64,000 nt of DNA. It comes from Halobacillus sp. Nhm2S1 (GTDB taxonomy: Bacteria; Bacillota; Bacilli; Bacillales; Halobacillaceae). Below the pieces are notes generated by a model. That model saw nothing but the letters and a program-made list of their open reading frames with translations, was not told the DNA's origin and searched no databases. Of the stretch, positions 8,467-22,472 are shown one piece after another; within the stretch, counting starts at the first letter, position 1; the number at the start of each line of letters is the position of its first letter. Position numbers and translations under genes: made by a program. The stretch spans positions 310,001-374,000 of the forward strand of contig NZ_JAIEZV010000004.1 in assembly GCF_019599545.1 (NCBI RefSeq), given 5' to 3'.

Positions 8467-9387
8467 TTATTCTTCTTCGTCAGCTTCTTCTTCTTTAAAT
8501 ATGTCTTCTGGAACAAAAAAGTCCAGATGTCTGTATAAATTGACAAATTCCCCGGGCAATAATCCACCGAATTCCCCGTCGATATTCAACTGCATCTTTT
8601 CATCTGTCTTCACTTTCACACGACTTGCGGTCATGTGAATGAATTTCGGATGATTCAAGTGGTTACCCTGGATGGCAAGCGTCGCTAAACGGACGAATTC
8701 TGCGATGTTCATTTTTTCAATGATCATCAGGTCGAAAAGTCCATCATCCATACGAGCGGATGGCGCCAGTTTCTCAAGGCCGCCGACAGAGTTAGTATTG
8801 CTGACGAGGAAAAGCATGATCTCGCCTTCATACCATTTGCCGTCATACTCCATTTCGACGTAGGTCGGACGGATCGATGGAAGCATCTCAATGCCTTTTA
8901 AGTAATAGGCAAGCTGACCGATCATCGTCTTCAACTTACTTGGTACTTCGTAAGAGATTTCGGTTATTTTACCGCCACCGGCGATATTCATGAAATATTG
9001 GTCGTTGACACGGCCGATATCGAGCGGATGGCTGTAGCCTTCCAGGATGATATCCACCGCTTTATGAATGTTTCTAGGCACGTGTAAGGCACGGGCAAAA
9101 TCGTTCGTTGTCCCGACTGGAATGATGCCGACTTTCGGTTTGTGTGGTTTTTCGGCAAGTCCGTTGATGACTTCATTGATGGTTCCGTCTCCCCCTGCAG
9201 CGACAACCAGATCGAATTCACGATCGACGGCGTACTCCGCTGCTTTGACGGCGTCACCAGCACATGTTGTGGCATGAGTGGAGGTCTCGTAACCGGACTG
9301 TTCGAATCGTTGCAAAATGTCCGGGAGAACCTTGCGTATGACTTCTCTTCCAGAGGTCGGGTTATATATAATTCGGGCACGTTTCAT
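8467..9387 (-). CDS. dagK: Diacylglycerol kinase, soluble DgkB type
   Basis: Phosphorylates diacylglycerol to phosphatidic acid at the membrane face, recycling the diacylglycerol released when lipoteichoic acid is made. The 306-residue length fits. The N-terminal nucleotide-binding domain opens with MKRARIIYNPTSGRE and carries AAGGDGTINEVINGL (GGDGT at about 65-69) and VGIIPVGTTNDFARAL. The C-terminal beta-sandwich domain has VSNTNSVGGLEKLAPSARMDDGLFDLMI. The C-terminus is strongly acidic. The start is supported by GGGGGTC. In B. subtilis the same gene (yerQ/dagK) also follows gatCAB, so the neighbourhood agrees. Confidence 0.95.
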   Translation of the reverse strand: MKRARIIYNPTSGREVIRKVLPDILQRFEQSGYETSTHATTCAGDAVKAAEYAVDREFDLVVAAGGDGTINEVINGLAEKPHKPKVGIIPVGTTNDFARALHVPRNIHKAVDIILEGYSHPLDIGRVNDQYFMNIAGGGKITEISYEVPSKLKTMIGQLAYYLKGIEMLPSIRPTYVEMEYDGKWYEGEIMLFLVSNTNSVGGLEKLAPSARMDDGLFDLMIIEKMNIAEFVRLATLAIQGNHLNHPKFIHMTASRVKVKTDEKMQLNIDGEFGGLLPGEFVNLYRHLDFFVPEDIFKEEEADEEE

Positions 9388-9498
9388 CGTGTATGACCCC
9401 CTTTTCTATCCAAGCATGTTCCATTCTACATCATAGCGCTTTTTCCTGGATTTGCAAACCATTTCTATAGTATATGATGACAAGTCTTAAACCATACG

Positions 9499-9526
9499 AA
9501 AGCACGCACCAGCAAGTGCGTGCTTT
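9499..9526. terminator. Hairpin terminator after gatB
   Basis: An 11-bp perfect stem AAAGCACGCAC/GTGCGTGCTTT with a 6-nt loop lies 17 bases beyond the gatB stop. The A/T tracts are short, so strength is uncertain, but the position suits the end of the gat operon. Confidence 0.75.
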
Positions 9527-9542
9527 CTTGAAATTTAAGCAA

Positions 9543-10973
9543 TTAGCGCTTTTCCATCTCTGCAAGGATGATCTTGTTGACCATCGGTGGGTTCGCTTGT
9601 CCTCTAGTTTCTTTCATCACCTGACCGACAAGGAATCCAAGGGCTTTATCTTTTCCGTTTTTGAAGTCTTCGATGGACTGAGGATTGTTGTCCATGATGC
9701 CGACAACGATTTCCGTCAGCTGGCCTTCGTCGGAAATTTGGACAAGTCCTTTATCCTTAACAATCTTCTCAGGATCGCCGCCTTTTTCTACAAGCTCTGT
9801 GAAGACTTTCTTCGCGATCTTGGAACTGATCGTTCCGTCTTCGATCAACTGGATCATCTTCGCAAGAGAAGCCGGAGTCAACTCAAGCTCATGAAGCTCT
9901 TTGTAGTGCTTGTTCATGTAAGCTGATACTTCACCCATCAACCAGTTGGATGCCTGCTTGATGTCCGCTCCCTCGGCAATTGTTTCTTCGAAGAAATCGG
10001 AAAGCTCTTTGTTGTTGGTAAGAACCATCGCATCGTATTCTGGAAGCTTCAGTTCTTCGATGTAGCGCTTCTTACGGGCATCTGGAAGCTCAGGAATTTC
10101 GGCACGGATGCGTTCTTTCCAAGCTTCATCGATGTGTAGAGGCACAAGATCCGGCTCTGGGAAGTAACGATAGTCGTCAGAACCTTCTTTGACACGCATC
10201 AGAATCGTTTCTTTCGTCTGCTCATCGTAACGACGAGTTTCCTGAAGGATTTCCCCTCCGGAAAGCAGTTCTTTCTGCTGACGCTTCTCTTCGAATTCCA
10301 GTCCTTTTTGTACAAAGGAGAAGGAGTTCAAGTTCTTAAGCTCTGTCTTCGTTCCGAACTCTTCCTGACCGATTGGGCGGATGGAAAGGTTGGCGTCACA
10401 ACGTAGGGACCCTTCTTCCATCTTACAGTCAGAAACGCCTGTGTACTGGATGATGTTTTTCAATGCTTCCAAGTACGCGTACGCTTCTTTCGGTGAACGG
10501 ATGTCCGGCTCAGAAACGATTTCAACGAGCGGAGTACCTTGGCGGTTGTAGTCGACAAGGGAGTATCCATCATCGCTGTGTGTCAGCTTACCTGCATCTT
10601 CTTCCATGTGAAGACGCGTAATACCGATACGCTTCTTCTTGCCATCGACTTCGATATCGATGTAACCATTCTCACCGATCGGCTTATCAAACTGGGAAAT
10701 TTGATATGCTTTCGGGTTGTCCGGATAGAAATAGTTTTTACGGTCGAACTTCGTGTCTGTCGCGATGTCACAGTTCAATGCCATCGATGCTTTCATTGCA
10801 AAGTTCACGGCTTCTTCGTTCAATACTGGAAGAACACCAGGGTACCCAAGGTCGATCGGGTTTACGTTCGTATTCGGATCATCTCCGAACATGTTCGGAG
10901 ACGGGCTGAAAATTTTCGAGTCTGTTTTTAATTCTACGTGGACTTCAAGTCCGATAATCGTTTCAAAGTTCAT
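9543..10973 (-). CDS. gatB: Asp-tRNA(Asn)/Glu-tRNA(Gln) amidotransferase subunit B
   Basis: GatB is the kinase and tRNA-binding subunit of the heterotrimer that converts Glu-tRNA(Gln) or Asp-tRNA(Asn) to the amidated form. The product is 476 residues. It begins [22 protein letters not shown] with the family's [15 protein letters not shown] region. It then shows [19 protein letters not shown], the cradle-domain motif [13 protein letters not shown], and the helical plus YqeY tail domain ending [19 protein letters not shown]. Its ATG overlaps the gatA stop by one base (TAATG), implying translational coupling. It is the last gene of gatCAB. Confidence 0.98.
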   Translation of the reverse strand: MNFETIIGLEVHVELKTDSKIFSPSPNMFGDDPNTNVNPIDLGYPGVLPVLNEEAVNFAMKASMALNCDIATDTKFDRKNYFYPDNPKAYQISQFDKPIGENGYIDIEVDGKKKRIGITRLHMEEDAGKLTHSDDGYSLVDYNRQGTPLVEIVSEPDIRSPKEAYAYLEALKNIIQYTGVSDCKMEEGSLRCDANLSIRPIGQEEFGTKTELKNLNSFSFVQKGLEFEEKRQQKELLSGGEILQETRRYDEQTKETILMRVKEGSDDYRYFPEPDLVPLHIDEAWKERIRAEIPELPDARKKRYIEELKLPEYDAMVLTNNKELSDFFEETIAEGADIKQASNWLMGEVSAYMNKHYKELHELELTPASLAKMIQLIEDGTISSKIAKKVFTELVEKGGDPEKIVKDKGLVQISDEGQLTEIVVGIMDNNPQSIEDFKNGKDKALGFLVGQVMKETRGQANPPMVNKIILAEMEKR

Positions 10974-12442
10974 TAGCGCGCACCTCCAAGGGACGGGCGT
11001 TGTTTATGATAATCAGTCGCCTGTTCGAAGGCATGAGCGGCACGGTAAACGGTACCTTCATCAAAGTGTTTTCCGATGATCTGAAGGCCGATCGGCAGAC
11101 CGTCTCCAGAGAAACCGCATGGGATGGAGATTCCTGGTACGCCTGCAAGGTTAACCGGAATCGTCAAAATATCGTTCGCATACATCGTCATTGGATCGTC
11201 GACTTTGTCCCCTACTTTGAAGGCAGGTGTCGGTGTTGTCGGCCCGATGATGACATCGTAGTCTTCAAACACTTTTTCAAAATCGTTCTTGATCAACGTA
11301 CGGACCTGCTGAGCTTTCTTGTAGTACGCATCGTAGTAACCAGAGCTCAACGCGAAGGTTCCAAGCATGATGCGGCGCTTCACTTCGTCACCGAAACCTT
11401 CCGCGCGGGAACGCATAAACATGTCTAGCATGTTTTTCGCATCTTCGGCGCGCTTACCATAACGGACACCGTCAAAACGGGCCAGGTTCGCAGATGCTTC
11501 AGAAGACGAAATCAGGTAGTACGTGGATAGCGCGTACTTGGAGTGAGGAAGAGAAACTTCTTCCCATGTCGCTCCCATTTTTTCGTATTCTTTAAGAGCA
11601 GCTTTAACTGCTTCTTTTACTTCTTCAGAAACCCCTTCAGAAAGGTATTCTTTCGGTACACCAATTTTCATGCCTTTGACATCACCAGTTAGAGACTCGG
11701 TGTACTTCGGCACTTCGACGTTGGCAGAAGTAGAATCCATCTTGTCATGACCAGCGATTGTCTCAAGCAAGAACGCATTGTCTTCGACGCTGCGCGTGAT
11801 TGGTCCGATTTGGTCAAGAGAAGAGGCGAACGCGATGAGTCCGAAACGGGACACACGGCCGTAAGTCGGTTTCAATCCGACCACACCACAATAAGCCGCT
11901 GGCTGGCGGATGGAACCGCCGGTATCAGAACCGAGGGAGTAAGGAACTTCTCCTGCGGCTACAGCTGCGGCAGAACCACCACTGGATCCGCCTGGAACGT
12001 AATCGGTATTCCATGGGTTACGAGCTGCTGCGTAGCTGGAGTTTTCGTTGGAAGAACCCATCGCGAATTCGTCCATGTTCAATTTTCCGATGGTAACGGA
12101 CTTGGCGTCATTCAGTTTGTTGACAACGGTCGCGTCATACAAAGGATCGTCCAGGTTAGAGAGAATCTGGCTTCCTGCAGTTGTACGCAGTCCTTTGGTT
12201 ACGATGTTGTCTTTCACACCGATCGGCAGACCGAAAAGCTTCGCATCGTCGTTGCCGCGCTCCTGGTCAAGCTCTGCTGCCTGCTTCTTGGCTGCTTCTT
12301 TGTTCAGCGTGATGAAAGCCTGGACTTCTTCATCCACTTCTTCGATACGCTTGTAAGACTCCTCCACTAAGTCCGTGACGGAAATCTCTTTGTTATGTAG
12401 CTTCTCTTGAAGCTCACGTAATGTATAGTCAAATAAAGACAT
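10973..12442 (-). CDS. gatA: Asp-tRNA(Asn)/Glu-tRNA(Gln) amidotransferase subunit A
   Basis: GatA is the amidase subunit that frees ammonia from glutamine. The product has 489 residues. The amidase-signature triad is visible: the Lys of [10 protein letters not shown], the cis-Ser in [14 protein letters not shown], and the nucleophilic Ser in [13 protein letters not shown]. Ammonia is channelled to GatB. It lies between gatC (12 bases upstream) and gatB (one-base overlap). AAGGAGG lies a few bases before the ATG. The whole gatCAB operon is needed for tRNA charging in bacteria lacking GlnRS, the usual state in this group. Confidence 0.98.
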   Translation of the reverse strand: MSLFDYTLRELQEKLHNKEISVTDLVEESYKRIEEVDEEVQAFITLNKEAAKKQAAELDQERGNDDAKLFGLPIGVKDNIVTKGLRTTAGSQILSNLDDPLYDATVVNKLNDAKSVTIGKLNMDEFAMGSSNENSSYAAARNPWNTDYVPGGSSGGSAAAVAAGEVPYSLGSDTGGSIRQPAAYCGVVGLKPTYGRVSRFGLIAFASSLDQIGPITRSVEDNAFLLETIAGHDKMDSTSANVEVPKYTESLTGDVKGMKIGVPKEYLSEGVSEEVKEAVKAALKEYEKMGATWEEVSLPHSKYALSTYYLISSSEASANLARFDGVRYGKRAEDAKNMLDMFMRSRAEGFGDEVKRRIMLGTFALSSGYYDAYYKKAQQVRTLIKNDFEKVFEDYDVIIGPTTPTPAFKVGDKVDDPMTMYANDILTIPVNLAGVPGISIPCGFSGDGLPIGLQIIGKHFDEGTVYRAAHAFEQATDYHKQRPSLGGAR

Positions 12443-12454
12443 CGTCGAACCTCC

Positions 12455-12745
12455 TTATTCCAATACGGATGGCACTTTGAACTGTCCATCCTGCTTGTCC
12501 GGTGCATTTTTCAGTGCATCATCCTGAGAAATCCATTTCTTCGGCTCGTCCTTACGCATGACGTTCTTCAAATCAAGAACGTGGGTCGTAGGCTCGACGC
12601 CTGTTGTATCTAATTCATTCAATTGTTCCGCATACGTGATGATGTCATCAAGCTGCTTCGTGAATGTCGTTGCTTCTTCTTCCGTGATCGCAAGGCGCGC
12701 GAGATTCGCGACGTGCTTCACTTCCTCTTTGCTAATTCTGGACAT
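12455..12745 (-). CDS. gatC: Asp-tRNA(Asn)/Glu-tRNA(Gln) amidotransferase subunit C
   Basis: A 96-residue stabilising subunit that wraps the GatA-GatB interface. The sequence [20 protein letters not shown], the [25 protein letters not shown] segment and LRKDEP-type MRKDEPKKW tail are characteristic. GGAGGTCGC precedes the ATG. It is the first gene of gatCAB, with a promoter about 36-65 bases upstream. Confidence 0.97.
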   Translation of the reverse strand: MSRISKEEVKHVANLARLAITEEEATTFTKQLDDIITYAEQLNELDTTGVEPTTHVLDLKNVMRKDEPKKWISQDDALKNAPDKQDGQFKVPSVLE

Positions 12746-12780
12746 AATGCGACCTCCATTTCGATCTCACATAATATATG

Positions 12781-12810
12781 ATCATACCAAATATCAGAAT
12801 CCATTTTCAA
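12781..12810 (-). promoter_or_regulatory. Sigma-A promoter of gatCAB
   Basis: Minus strand: TTGAAA (12805-12810), 18-base spacer, TATGAT (12781-12786), preceded by TGG as an extended -10. Upstream, the 346-base gap 12746-13091 holds only a palindrome GGACGT-N6-ACGTCC (12947-12964), the putP terminator and no supported gene. Confidence 0.75.
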
Positions 12811-13044
12811 CGTACGGATACACCTTTCTTAGTTTAACACATCAAAAGGACGCTGTCTTATCGTGTGAGTTCCCTTATTTGGAAGAGTTGTTTCGAGACT
12901 TTTGTCGGTCGTTATAGGCATATGAAGAAGCGACACTCGAAACTACGGACGTTGATTGACGTCCAGGACAGAAATCCTTTCTCCAAAGAACTAGCTCGAA
13001 AAAATAAAGAAACCAGATCTACCTGATTAACTTTGAAGAAACTA

Positions 13045-13074
13045 AAAAAATTCCCGGCCATAAGGCCGGGAATT
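13045..13074 (-). terminator. Terminator of the putP operon
   Basis: An 11-bp perfect stem AATTCCCGGCC/GGCCGGGAATT (13049-13059 with 13064-13074) with a 4-nt loop is followed on the minus strand by seven T residues, 18 bases beyond the putP stop. Confidence 0.93.
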
Positions 13075-13091
13075 TTGTGGTAAAGAACTTC

Positions 13092-14603
13092 TTACATTTT
13101 CGTAACTTTATCAAATTCTTCAGCAATCTCTTCCGGTGGTTGACCAGTAAGACTGACAAGAATTGAAACAAGCCCACCTAGGATGAAACCAGGTACGATT
13201 TCGTAAAGGTCGAAGATTCCTCCACTCAGGAAGTCACCCCAAACGACAACGGTAACCGCACCGACGATAATTCCGGCAAGTGCACCATTACGTGTGATGC
13301 CTTTCCAGAATAGGGACAAGATGATTACGGGACCGAATGCGGCACCGAAACCTGCCCAAGCGTAAGATACAAGACCAAGAACGGTACTGTCCGGGTTACC
13401 TGCTAGAAGCACCGCGATCAATGCGATACCAGCTACGGCAACACGACCAACCCATACCAATTCTTTCTCAGTAGCGTTCTGACGGAACAGTGCTTTATAG
13501 AAGTCCTCTGCTAGTGCAGATGAAGATACAAGCAGCTGAGAGTCAATCGTACTCATAATGGCAGATAGAATCGCTGCCAACAGGATACCGGCAATGACAG
13601 GGTGGAACAGGATCTGAGAGAACGTGATGAAAATCTTCTCAGAGTCGACAAGCATCTGGATGCCGCCTTCTGTCATTACTTCTGCGTTGAATGTAGAAAG
13701 ATCAGCTACATCTGCCGTATTGATGTAAGCAAGTCCGAATAGACCTGTGAAGATGGCACCGTAAAGACCTAGAACCATCCAGCCGATACCGATCAAACGT
13801 GCTTTCGGAACGTCCTTAGGAGATCTTAGAGCCATGAAACGTACAAGGATGTGCGGCTGACCGAAGTAACCAAGTCCCCAAGCAAGAGAAGATAGGATCG
13901 CAAGGGCACCGACACCTTGAACCATGTTCAAGTGAGATGGGTCAATTTGAGCTACTGCGTCTGTGGCAGCATTCCAACCACCAAGTTCAGAAATCGCAAC
14001 AATTGGTACTGCGATTAAGGCAAAGAACATCAGGATACCTTGAACAAAGTCTGTCCAACTTACGGCTAGGAATCCACCTAAGAAAGTGTAAGAAATAGTA
14101 ACAATTGCGCCTAACCATAGAGCCTGTGTATAGCTCAATGCAAAGGAAGCTTCAAACAGCTTCGCACCGGCAACCATACCGGAAGATGTATAGAAGGTGA
14201 AGAATAAAAGAATGACAGCTGCAGAAATGACACGTAACACGTGGGAGTGGTCACGGAAGCGGTTCTCAAGATAGTCTGGAACAGTAATCGAGTCATTTGC
14301 AATCTCCGTAAATACACGAAGTCGGCGTGCGACGAACTGCCAGTTTAAGTATGCACCAATAGCTAGACCAACACCGATCCAAGCTGCGGATAGTCCTCCA
14401 GCGTAAATCGCACCAGGCAGACCAAGCAGCAACCAACCACTCATGTCGGATGCGCCGGCAGATAGTGCGGCAACTCCTGGACCTAAACGACGACCACCTA
14501 AGACATAGTCAGATAAATCACTTGTTAGACGATATGCAGCAAAACCGATTCCCAGCATACCGATTAAATAGACAATAAACGTTATTAACGTAGCAGTACT
14601 CAT
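13092..14603 (-). CDS. putP: Sodium/proline symporter, SSS family
   Basis: Imports proline with Na+, either as an osmoprotectant (OpuE role) or as a carbon and nitrogen source (PutP role). The product has 503 residues and about 13 membrane helices. The Na+-binding helix carries ALSAGASDMSGWLLLGLPGAIYAGG (about residues 46-70), a PutP hallmark. SSALAEDFYKALFRQNATEKE and the C-terminal VPGFILGGLVSILVSLTG also fit. It is preceded by a 41-aa membrane-protein ORF (6 bases between stop and ATG) sharing one promoter, and is followed by a terminator. pruA, which oxidises a proline-breakdown product, is the next gene upstream on the same strand. A catabolic role is likely, but I cannot exclude osmoprotection. 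Confidence 0.95.
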   Translation of the reverse strand: MSTATLITFIVYLIGMLGIGFAAYRLTSDLSDYVLGGRRLGPGVAALSAGASDMSGWLLLGLPGAIYAGGLSAAWIGVGLAIGAYLNWQFVARRLRVFTEIANDSITVPDYLENRFRDHSHVLRVISAAVILLFFTFYTSSGMVAGAKLFEASFALSYTQALWLGAIVTISYTFLGGFLAVSWTDFVQGILMFFALIAVPIVAISELGGWNAATDAVAQIDPSHLNMVQGVGALAILSSLAWGLGYFGQPHILVRFMALRSPKDVPKARLIGIGWMVLGLYGAIFTGLFGLAYINTADVADLSTFNAEVMTEGGIQMLVDSEKIFITFSQILFHPVIAGILLAAILSAIMSTIDSQLLVSSSALAEDFYKALFRQNATEKELVWVGRVAVAGIALIAVLLAGNPDSTVLGLVSYAWAGFGAAFGPVIILSLFWKGITRNGALAGIIVGAVTVVVWGDFLSGGIFDLYEIVPGFILGGLVSILVSLTGQPPEEIAEEFDKVTKM

Positions 14604-14609
14604 GTTTTG

Positions 14610-14735
14610 TTATTCGCTCCTCTCAGTGAATAGTGTAATGATAGATAGAATGATTAAAATTGGCATTGGTACAAATAACCAGAACCATGTTGCTCCAGCG
14701 ATGGTTGCTGATGTTGCAGTAGCGAGTTCAAACAC
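14610..14735 (-). CDS. Small single-pass membrane protein, putative symporter accessory subunit, 41 aa
   Basis: This ORF is too short for routine gene callers. The GTG start at 14733-14735 has GGGAGGTGG five bases upstream, and the stop is 6 bases before the putP ATG. The product, MFELATATSATIAGATWF continuing into a hydrophobic helix WLFVPMPILIILSIITLF and ending TERSE, is a single-span protein with a charged cytoplasmic-type end. Tiny subunits encoded directly before Na+-solute symporters are known (for example MetS with MetP, and small proteins annotated as symporter small accessory proteins). I infer the same role here from position and topology. The leader codons are AT/GC balanced like neighbouring genes, and the frame is uninterrupted. 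Confidence 0.8.
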   Translation of the reverse strand: MFELATATSATIAGATWFWLFVPMPILIILSIITLFTERSE

Positions 14736-14840
14736 ATTTCCACCTCCCAAATGTTGGTTTATACAATCCTATGCAAAGCGTACCGACGCATGGTTCTTAA
14801 GTCATGAAGACTTAAAAAAACCAAACACAGGTACAACTAT

Positions 14841-14869
14841 ATCATATAACTTTTGTAAGAACATTGCAA
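14841..14869 (-). promoter_or_regulatory. Sigma-A promoter of the small ORF-putP operon
   Basis: Minus strand: TTGCAA (14864-14869), 17-base spacer, TATGAT (14841-14846). The predicted leader is about 100 nt and includes an inverted repeat TTAAGTC/GACTTAA (14796-14814). The rest of the 363-base gap up to 15098 holds AT-rich DNA and two terminators. Confidence 0.75.
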
Positions 14870-14989
14870 AAATTGTGCGAATAGGTCATAATTGAATTTT
14901 TATTCATTTATTTAGTATGAAAATACACATATGTGACATTTTTATGATAATCATTCACAAAATTTATTTTAAAAAATTTTCGAGTCCAT

Positions 14990-15012
14990 AAAAAAATGGG
15001 GAAATGTCCCCT
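14990..15012 (-). terminator. Second, distal terminator after pruA
   Basis: Minus strand: GGGGA/TCCCC stem (15007-15011 with 14998-15002), 4-nt loop, then ATTTTTTT. It lies about 45 bases past the first pruA terminator, so the two may act in tandem. Confidence 0.65.
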
Positions 15013-15044
15013 TTTCCCGACAGCGTTAGTATGTTCCATTTTTC

Positions 15045-15087
15045 ATGAAAAAATCCCTTTCCACATGTATGCGGAAAAGGGATTTTT
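15045..15087. terminator. Terminator of pruA
   Basis: AAATCCCTTTCC (15051-15062) pairs with GGAAAAGGGATTT (15073-15085) with one bulge. A and T runs on both sides allow either direction. It lies 12 bases beyond the pruA stop. Confidence 0.9.
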
Positions 15088-15098
15088 TGGGCTTTCTA

Positions 15099-16649
15099 TT
15101 ACAGCATTTCAGAAGTTGTTTTTCCTTGCATATGATGAATAAGGTAATCAGGCCCTCCAGCTTTTGAATCGGTTCCTGACATGTTGAAACCACCGAACGG
15201 ATGATAGCCGACGATCGCTGCCGTACATCCACGGTTGAAGTACAAGTTACCAACATGGAAGTCTTCGCGTGCTTTTTCTATATGCTCGCGATTGTTGGAA
15301 ATCACAGCCCCAGTTAAGCCATATTCGGTATTATTTGCGAATTTGATCGCCTCGTCGAAAGATTTCGCCTTCGTGAATCCTACCACAGGACCGAAGATTT
15401 CCTCCTGCATGAGACGTGCATCCGGAGCAAGGTCAGCAAAAACAGTCGGTGCGACAAACCAGCCTTTGCTGTCGTCTCCTTTTCCGCCTGTCATCAACCT
15501 TCCTTCTTCCTTACCAATTCCGATGTAACTCATAATCTTATCATAAGCACCCTGGTCGATCACGGGTCCCATGTAGTTGCTGTTATCCGTTGGATCACCA
15601 TAGTTCACTTGTTCCTTCGTCTTCTGAACGACTCGTTCCAGCAGCTCATCATACACATCTTCATGAGCGATGACACGGGAACATGCGGAGCACTTCTGTC
15701 CAGAAAAACCGAAAGCCGAGTACGTAATCGCATCAGCTGCAAGCTCGAGGTCAGAATCGCTGTCGACGACAATCGTATCTTTTCCGCCCATTTCAATGAT
15801 GGTACGCTTCAACCACTTTTGACCTTCGTGGACTTTTGCTGCACGCTCAAATAAACGAGTACCGACTTCACGGGAACCCGTAAAGCTGATAAAACGAGTA
15901 CGAGGATGATCGACAAGATAGTCGCCGACTTCCTTACCGCTTCCAGGGATATAGTTGATAACTCCTTTCGGCAGGCCCGCTTCTTCCAGCACTTCCATCA
16001 TCTTATAGGCGATGATCGGAGTCGCACTGGCCGGTTTCAGAAGAACCGTGTTCCCGGATACCATAGCAGCAACCGTCGTTCCACACATGATGGCAAAGAG
16101 GAAGTTCCATGGAGAAATGACAACCCCTACTCCAAGCGGAATGTAATGGAAACGGTTGTTTTCAATCGGACGGGAATTGATTTCCACGCCTTTATCAATT
16201 TCAAGCATTTGTCGCCCATAATACTCCATGAAGTCGATCGCTTCCGCTGTATCCGCATCCGCTTCTTTCCATGGCTTCCCGCCTTCTTTGACGAGGTGTG
16301 CCGTAAACTCATGCTTACGACGACGAACAATCGCTGCAGCACGGAAAAGGATGTCCGCACGGAACTTCGCTTTCGTTTTTCTCCACCAGTCAAATGTCTC
16401 ATCGGCCACCTGGTGAGCTTTCTCAGCAAGATCCTGATTCGCCTTCGACACATAGCCGATGACTTCTTTCTTATTAGCTGGATTGACGACCTCGATCTTG
16501 TCATCCGTCATGATCCGCTCCCCGCCGATGATTAGAGGGTACTCTTTTCCAAGGTCCGCTTCTACCTGCTTGATTGCCGCCTGCAGAGCTTTCCGATTTT
16601 CTTCCACTGTGAAATCAGTAAATGGTTCGTGTTTGTAAGGGACTACCAT
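15099..16649 (-). CDS. rocA: 1-pyrroline-5-carboxylate dehydrogenase (RocA/PruA)
   Basis: An NAD+-dependent aldehyde dehydrogenase that oxidises glutamate semialdehyde/pyrroline-5-carboxylate to glutamate, the last step in proline and arginine use. The product has 516 residues, the usual length of Bacillus RocA. The catalytic Cys lies in [14 protein letters not shown], the general-base Glu in [14 protein letters not shown], and the cofactor loop in [16 protein letters not shown]. The N-terminus [19 protein letters not shown] is typical. AAGGAGGCGG precedes the ATG. No proline dehydrogenase lies in this window. A sigma-A promoter with a cre-like box at the start site suggests carbon catabolite repression. 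Confidence 0.96.
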   Translation of the reverse strand: MVVPYKHEPFTDFTVEENRKALQAAIKQVEADLGKEYPLIIGGERIMTDDKIEVVNPANKKEVIGYVSKANQDLAEKAHQVADETFDWWRKTKAKFRADILFRAAAIVRRRKHEFTAHLVKEGGKPWKEADADTAEAIDFMEYYGRQMLEIDKGVEINSRPIENNRFHYIPLGVGVVISPWNFLFAIMCGTTVAAMVSGNTVLLKPASATPIIAYKMMEVLEEAGLPKGVINYIPGSGKEVGDYLVDHPRTRFISFTGSREVGTRLFERAAKVHEGQKWLKRTIIEMGGKDTIVVDSDSDLELAADAITYSAFGFSGQKCSACSRVIAHEDVYDELLERVVQKTKEQVNYGDPTDNSNYMGPVIDQGAYDKIMSYIGIGKEEGRLMTGGKGDDSKGWFVAPTVFADLAPDARLMQEEIFGPVVGFTKAKSFDEAIKFANNTEYGLTGAVISNNREHIEKAREDFHVGNLYFNRGCTAAIVGYHPFGGFNMSGTDSKAGGPDYLIHHMQGKTTSEML

Positions 16650-16711
16650 AAAAAACCGCCTCCTTGAAAAGTAAAATGGGTGACGCTATGTAATAGTTTG
16701 AAAATTACCAC

Positions 16712-16759
16712 ATTAAGCGTTTCCACAACTATTCTATCGTAACTATGCATCTAGTTCAA
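16712..16759 (-). promoter_or_regulatory. Promoter of rocA with cre-like operator
   Basis: Minus strand: TTGAAC (16754-16759), 17-base spacer, TAGAAT (16731-16736). Just downstream, overlapping the expected start site, TGGAAACGCTTAAT (16712-16725) resembles the CcpA consensus TGWAANCGNTNWCA with three mismatches. The remaining 308-base gap up to 16957 holds AT-rich sequence without a supported gene. Confidence 0.62.
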
Positions 16760-16916
16760 ACGATTGAGGCTGATTTTATCGCAAATATTCAACTGTGGAG
16801 AACTGAGGACAAACATTTGCGTATTTCATCAAAATTCCTAGATATTTTTCTACTTTTGTCGAAATTTCACTATTCCTCAACTGTGTCTATTATATTAAAG
16901 TGCCTGATTGTCTAAT

Positions 16917-16953
16917 AAAAAAGACCGCATGGGGTAGTGGCCCATGCGGTCTT
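16917..16953 (-). terminator. Terminator of camS
   Basis: A 13-bp perfect stem AAGACCGCATGGG/CCCATGCGGTCTT (16921-16933 with 16941-16953) with a 7-nt loop, then a T-run on the minus strand, just past the camS stop. Confidence 0.93.
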
Positions 16954-16957
16954 TGTA

Positions 16958-18133
16958 TTATTCGTAAACATGAACGAAAGGTTCCTGCTCGCCGGCTTTT
17001 TTGACGATCAGACTTTCCGGTTCATCCATGCTGTGGATATTTACTTGGACATTATAGTGATCTGCAAACATTTCGTTTACAAGACTGTACACATATTGTG
17101 TGAAGCCGACAACTTCCGATTCAGATTGGAATTGGATTGGTATTTCAATCGACACTTCACGCAGTTCGTTATTGACGTAAAATCCATTGCCGATCATGCC
17201 TACGAAGTTCGGGAAATAGTCGGATACTTCTTTTCTGAAGTCCGAGAAGATCTGTGAATCATCGAAGTGGTCCTCTTCTGCTTCCTTGGATGGAAACAGC
17301 ACGTGTTTTTCTTCGATACGATCCCAGCCATTTACGGTCATGTCCGACCCTTTAACGTACGTTTTACTTAAAAACTTACCTGGAACTTTCGAGCTCGCTT
17401 CCTCTTCTTCATAAAGGGCGAAGACGATTGGAACATCGTTCAGCTCTTCTCTTTTACGGATTCTATCTAATATTTCATCCGCATATTCTTTCCCTTTTTT
17501 AAGGAGCTCTTCCGTTGAATGATCTTCGGATAAGCTTTGTCCCTCTACTGTGAAGTTATATACGGTTCGTAAGGAAATCCCGATAGTTAGCCCACTCAGT
17601 TCCACCTTATTTTCGTCTTTTCGAACTAAGTAATTCTGTTCTATGATGTTGGAAATGTAGCGGGGGCTCTCACGGAAGTCTTCCTCTGTTGCTGCGTCCT
17701 CATTCAATTCAGGATTCAATCCATCTTCGACTTCTTCAGGATCCTGATCTTCTTCTACTGGCACGTTTCCATCACGCCCCAACCATGTAAGAAGTGTATC
17801 TCCATCCAAGTACTGGCCAGGCTGGAAGAAGTATTTATCCGGGTCGTAGTATTCTTTAGAATGACGGCGAAGGCCGCTTTCAAATTCATCGATATCCATC
17901 CGGTTGCCCATCTGGTTCGTCGTCACAGCACGGGCGGTTGAAACCTTCGGGCTGCTCTCTGTCAGGATCATCCGGTAATCCTGTTCCGACATGTTGTAGT
18001 TCGGAATGATGGCGGATTGATTATTTTTTTCATCTTTCGTTTCCTGTATAACTTCTTCTCTGTTGTCAAAAACGGGCGTACACGCGCTTACGACGAGCAA
18101 TGAACTAAGCAACAGTGCGTGCATCTTCCTCAT
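16958..18133 (-). CDS. camS: CamS family lipoprotein (YerH, sex-pheromone precursor type)
   Basis: A membrane-anchored lipoprotein of the CamS family; in other Firmicutes the cleaved signal peptide can act as a peptide pheromone, and the function of the mature part is unknown. The start was set at ATG 18133 because AAGGGAG lies 8 bases before it; the longer frame from 18142 begins inside that site. The signal peptide MRKMHALLLSSLLVVSAC ends in a lipobox, with Cys about residue 18 acylated. The mature region is acidic (EEDQDPEEVEDGLNPELNED) and carries family motifs ISLRTVYNFTVEGQ and YFPNFVGMIGNGFYVNNE. It follows ligA-pcrA-pcrB on the same strand, as in B. subtilis. Confidence 0.93.
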   Translation of the reverse strand: MRKMHALLLSSLLVVSACTPVFDNREEVIQETKDEKNNQSAIIPNYNMSEQDYRMILTESSPKVSTARAVTTNQMGNRMDIDEFESGLRRHSKEYYDPDKYFFQPGQYLDGDTLLTWLGRDGNVPVEEDQDPEEVEDGLNPELNEDAATEEDFRESPRYISNIIEQNYLVRKDENKVELSGLTIGISLRTVYNFTVEGQSLSEDHSTEELLKKGKEYADEILDRIRKREELNDVPIVFALYEEEEASSKVPGKFLSKTYVKGSDMTVNGWDRIEEKHVLFPSKEAEEDHFDDSQIFSDFRKEVSDYFPNFVGMIGNGFYVNNELREVSIEIPIQFQSESEVVGFTQYVYSLVNEMFADHYNVQVNIHSMDEPESLIVKKAGEQEPFVHVYE

Positions 18134-18158
18134 GCTTTCCACTCCCTTAATGAGACCA

Positions 18159-18190
18159 GCCGGAGCGTCTTTGACTTCTCACGCTCCGGC
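18159..18190 (-). other. Hairpin between ligA and camS
   Basis: A 10-bp perfect inverted repeat GCCGGAGCGT/ACGCTCCGGC with a 12-nt loop, without a U-run. It sits between the ligA stop and the camS ribosome binding site, so it may be a processing or stability element rather than a terminator. Confidence 0.5.
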
Positions 18191-18222
18191 TCGTCTTGTA
18201 TAACCATAAAACGTTTGGCCGA

Positions 18223-22468
<4,246 letters not shown>

Positions 22469-22472
<4 letters not shown>

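Noticed and set aside
18159-18190. Terminator between ligA and camS
   Set aside because: Strong stem but no U-run on either strand; kept only as a hairpin.
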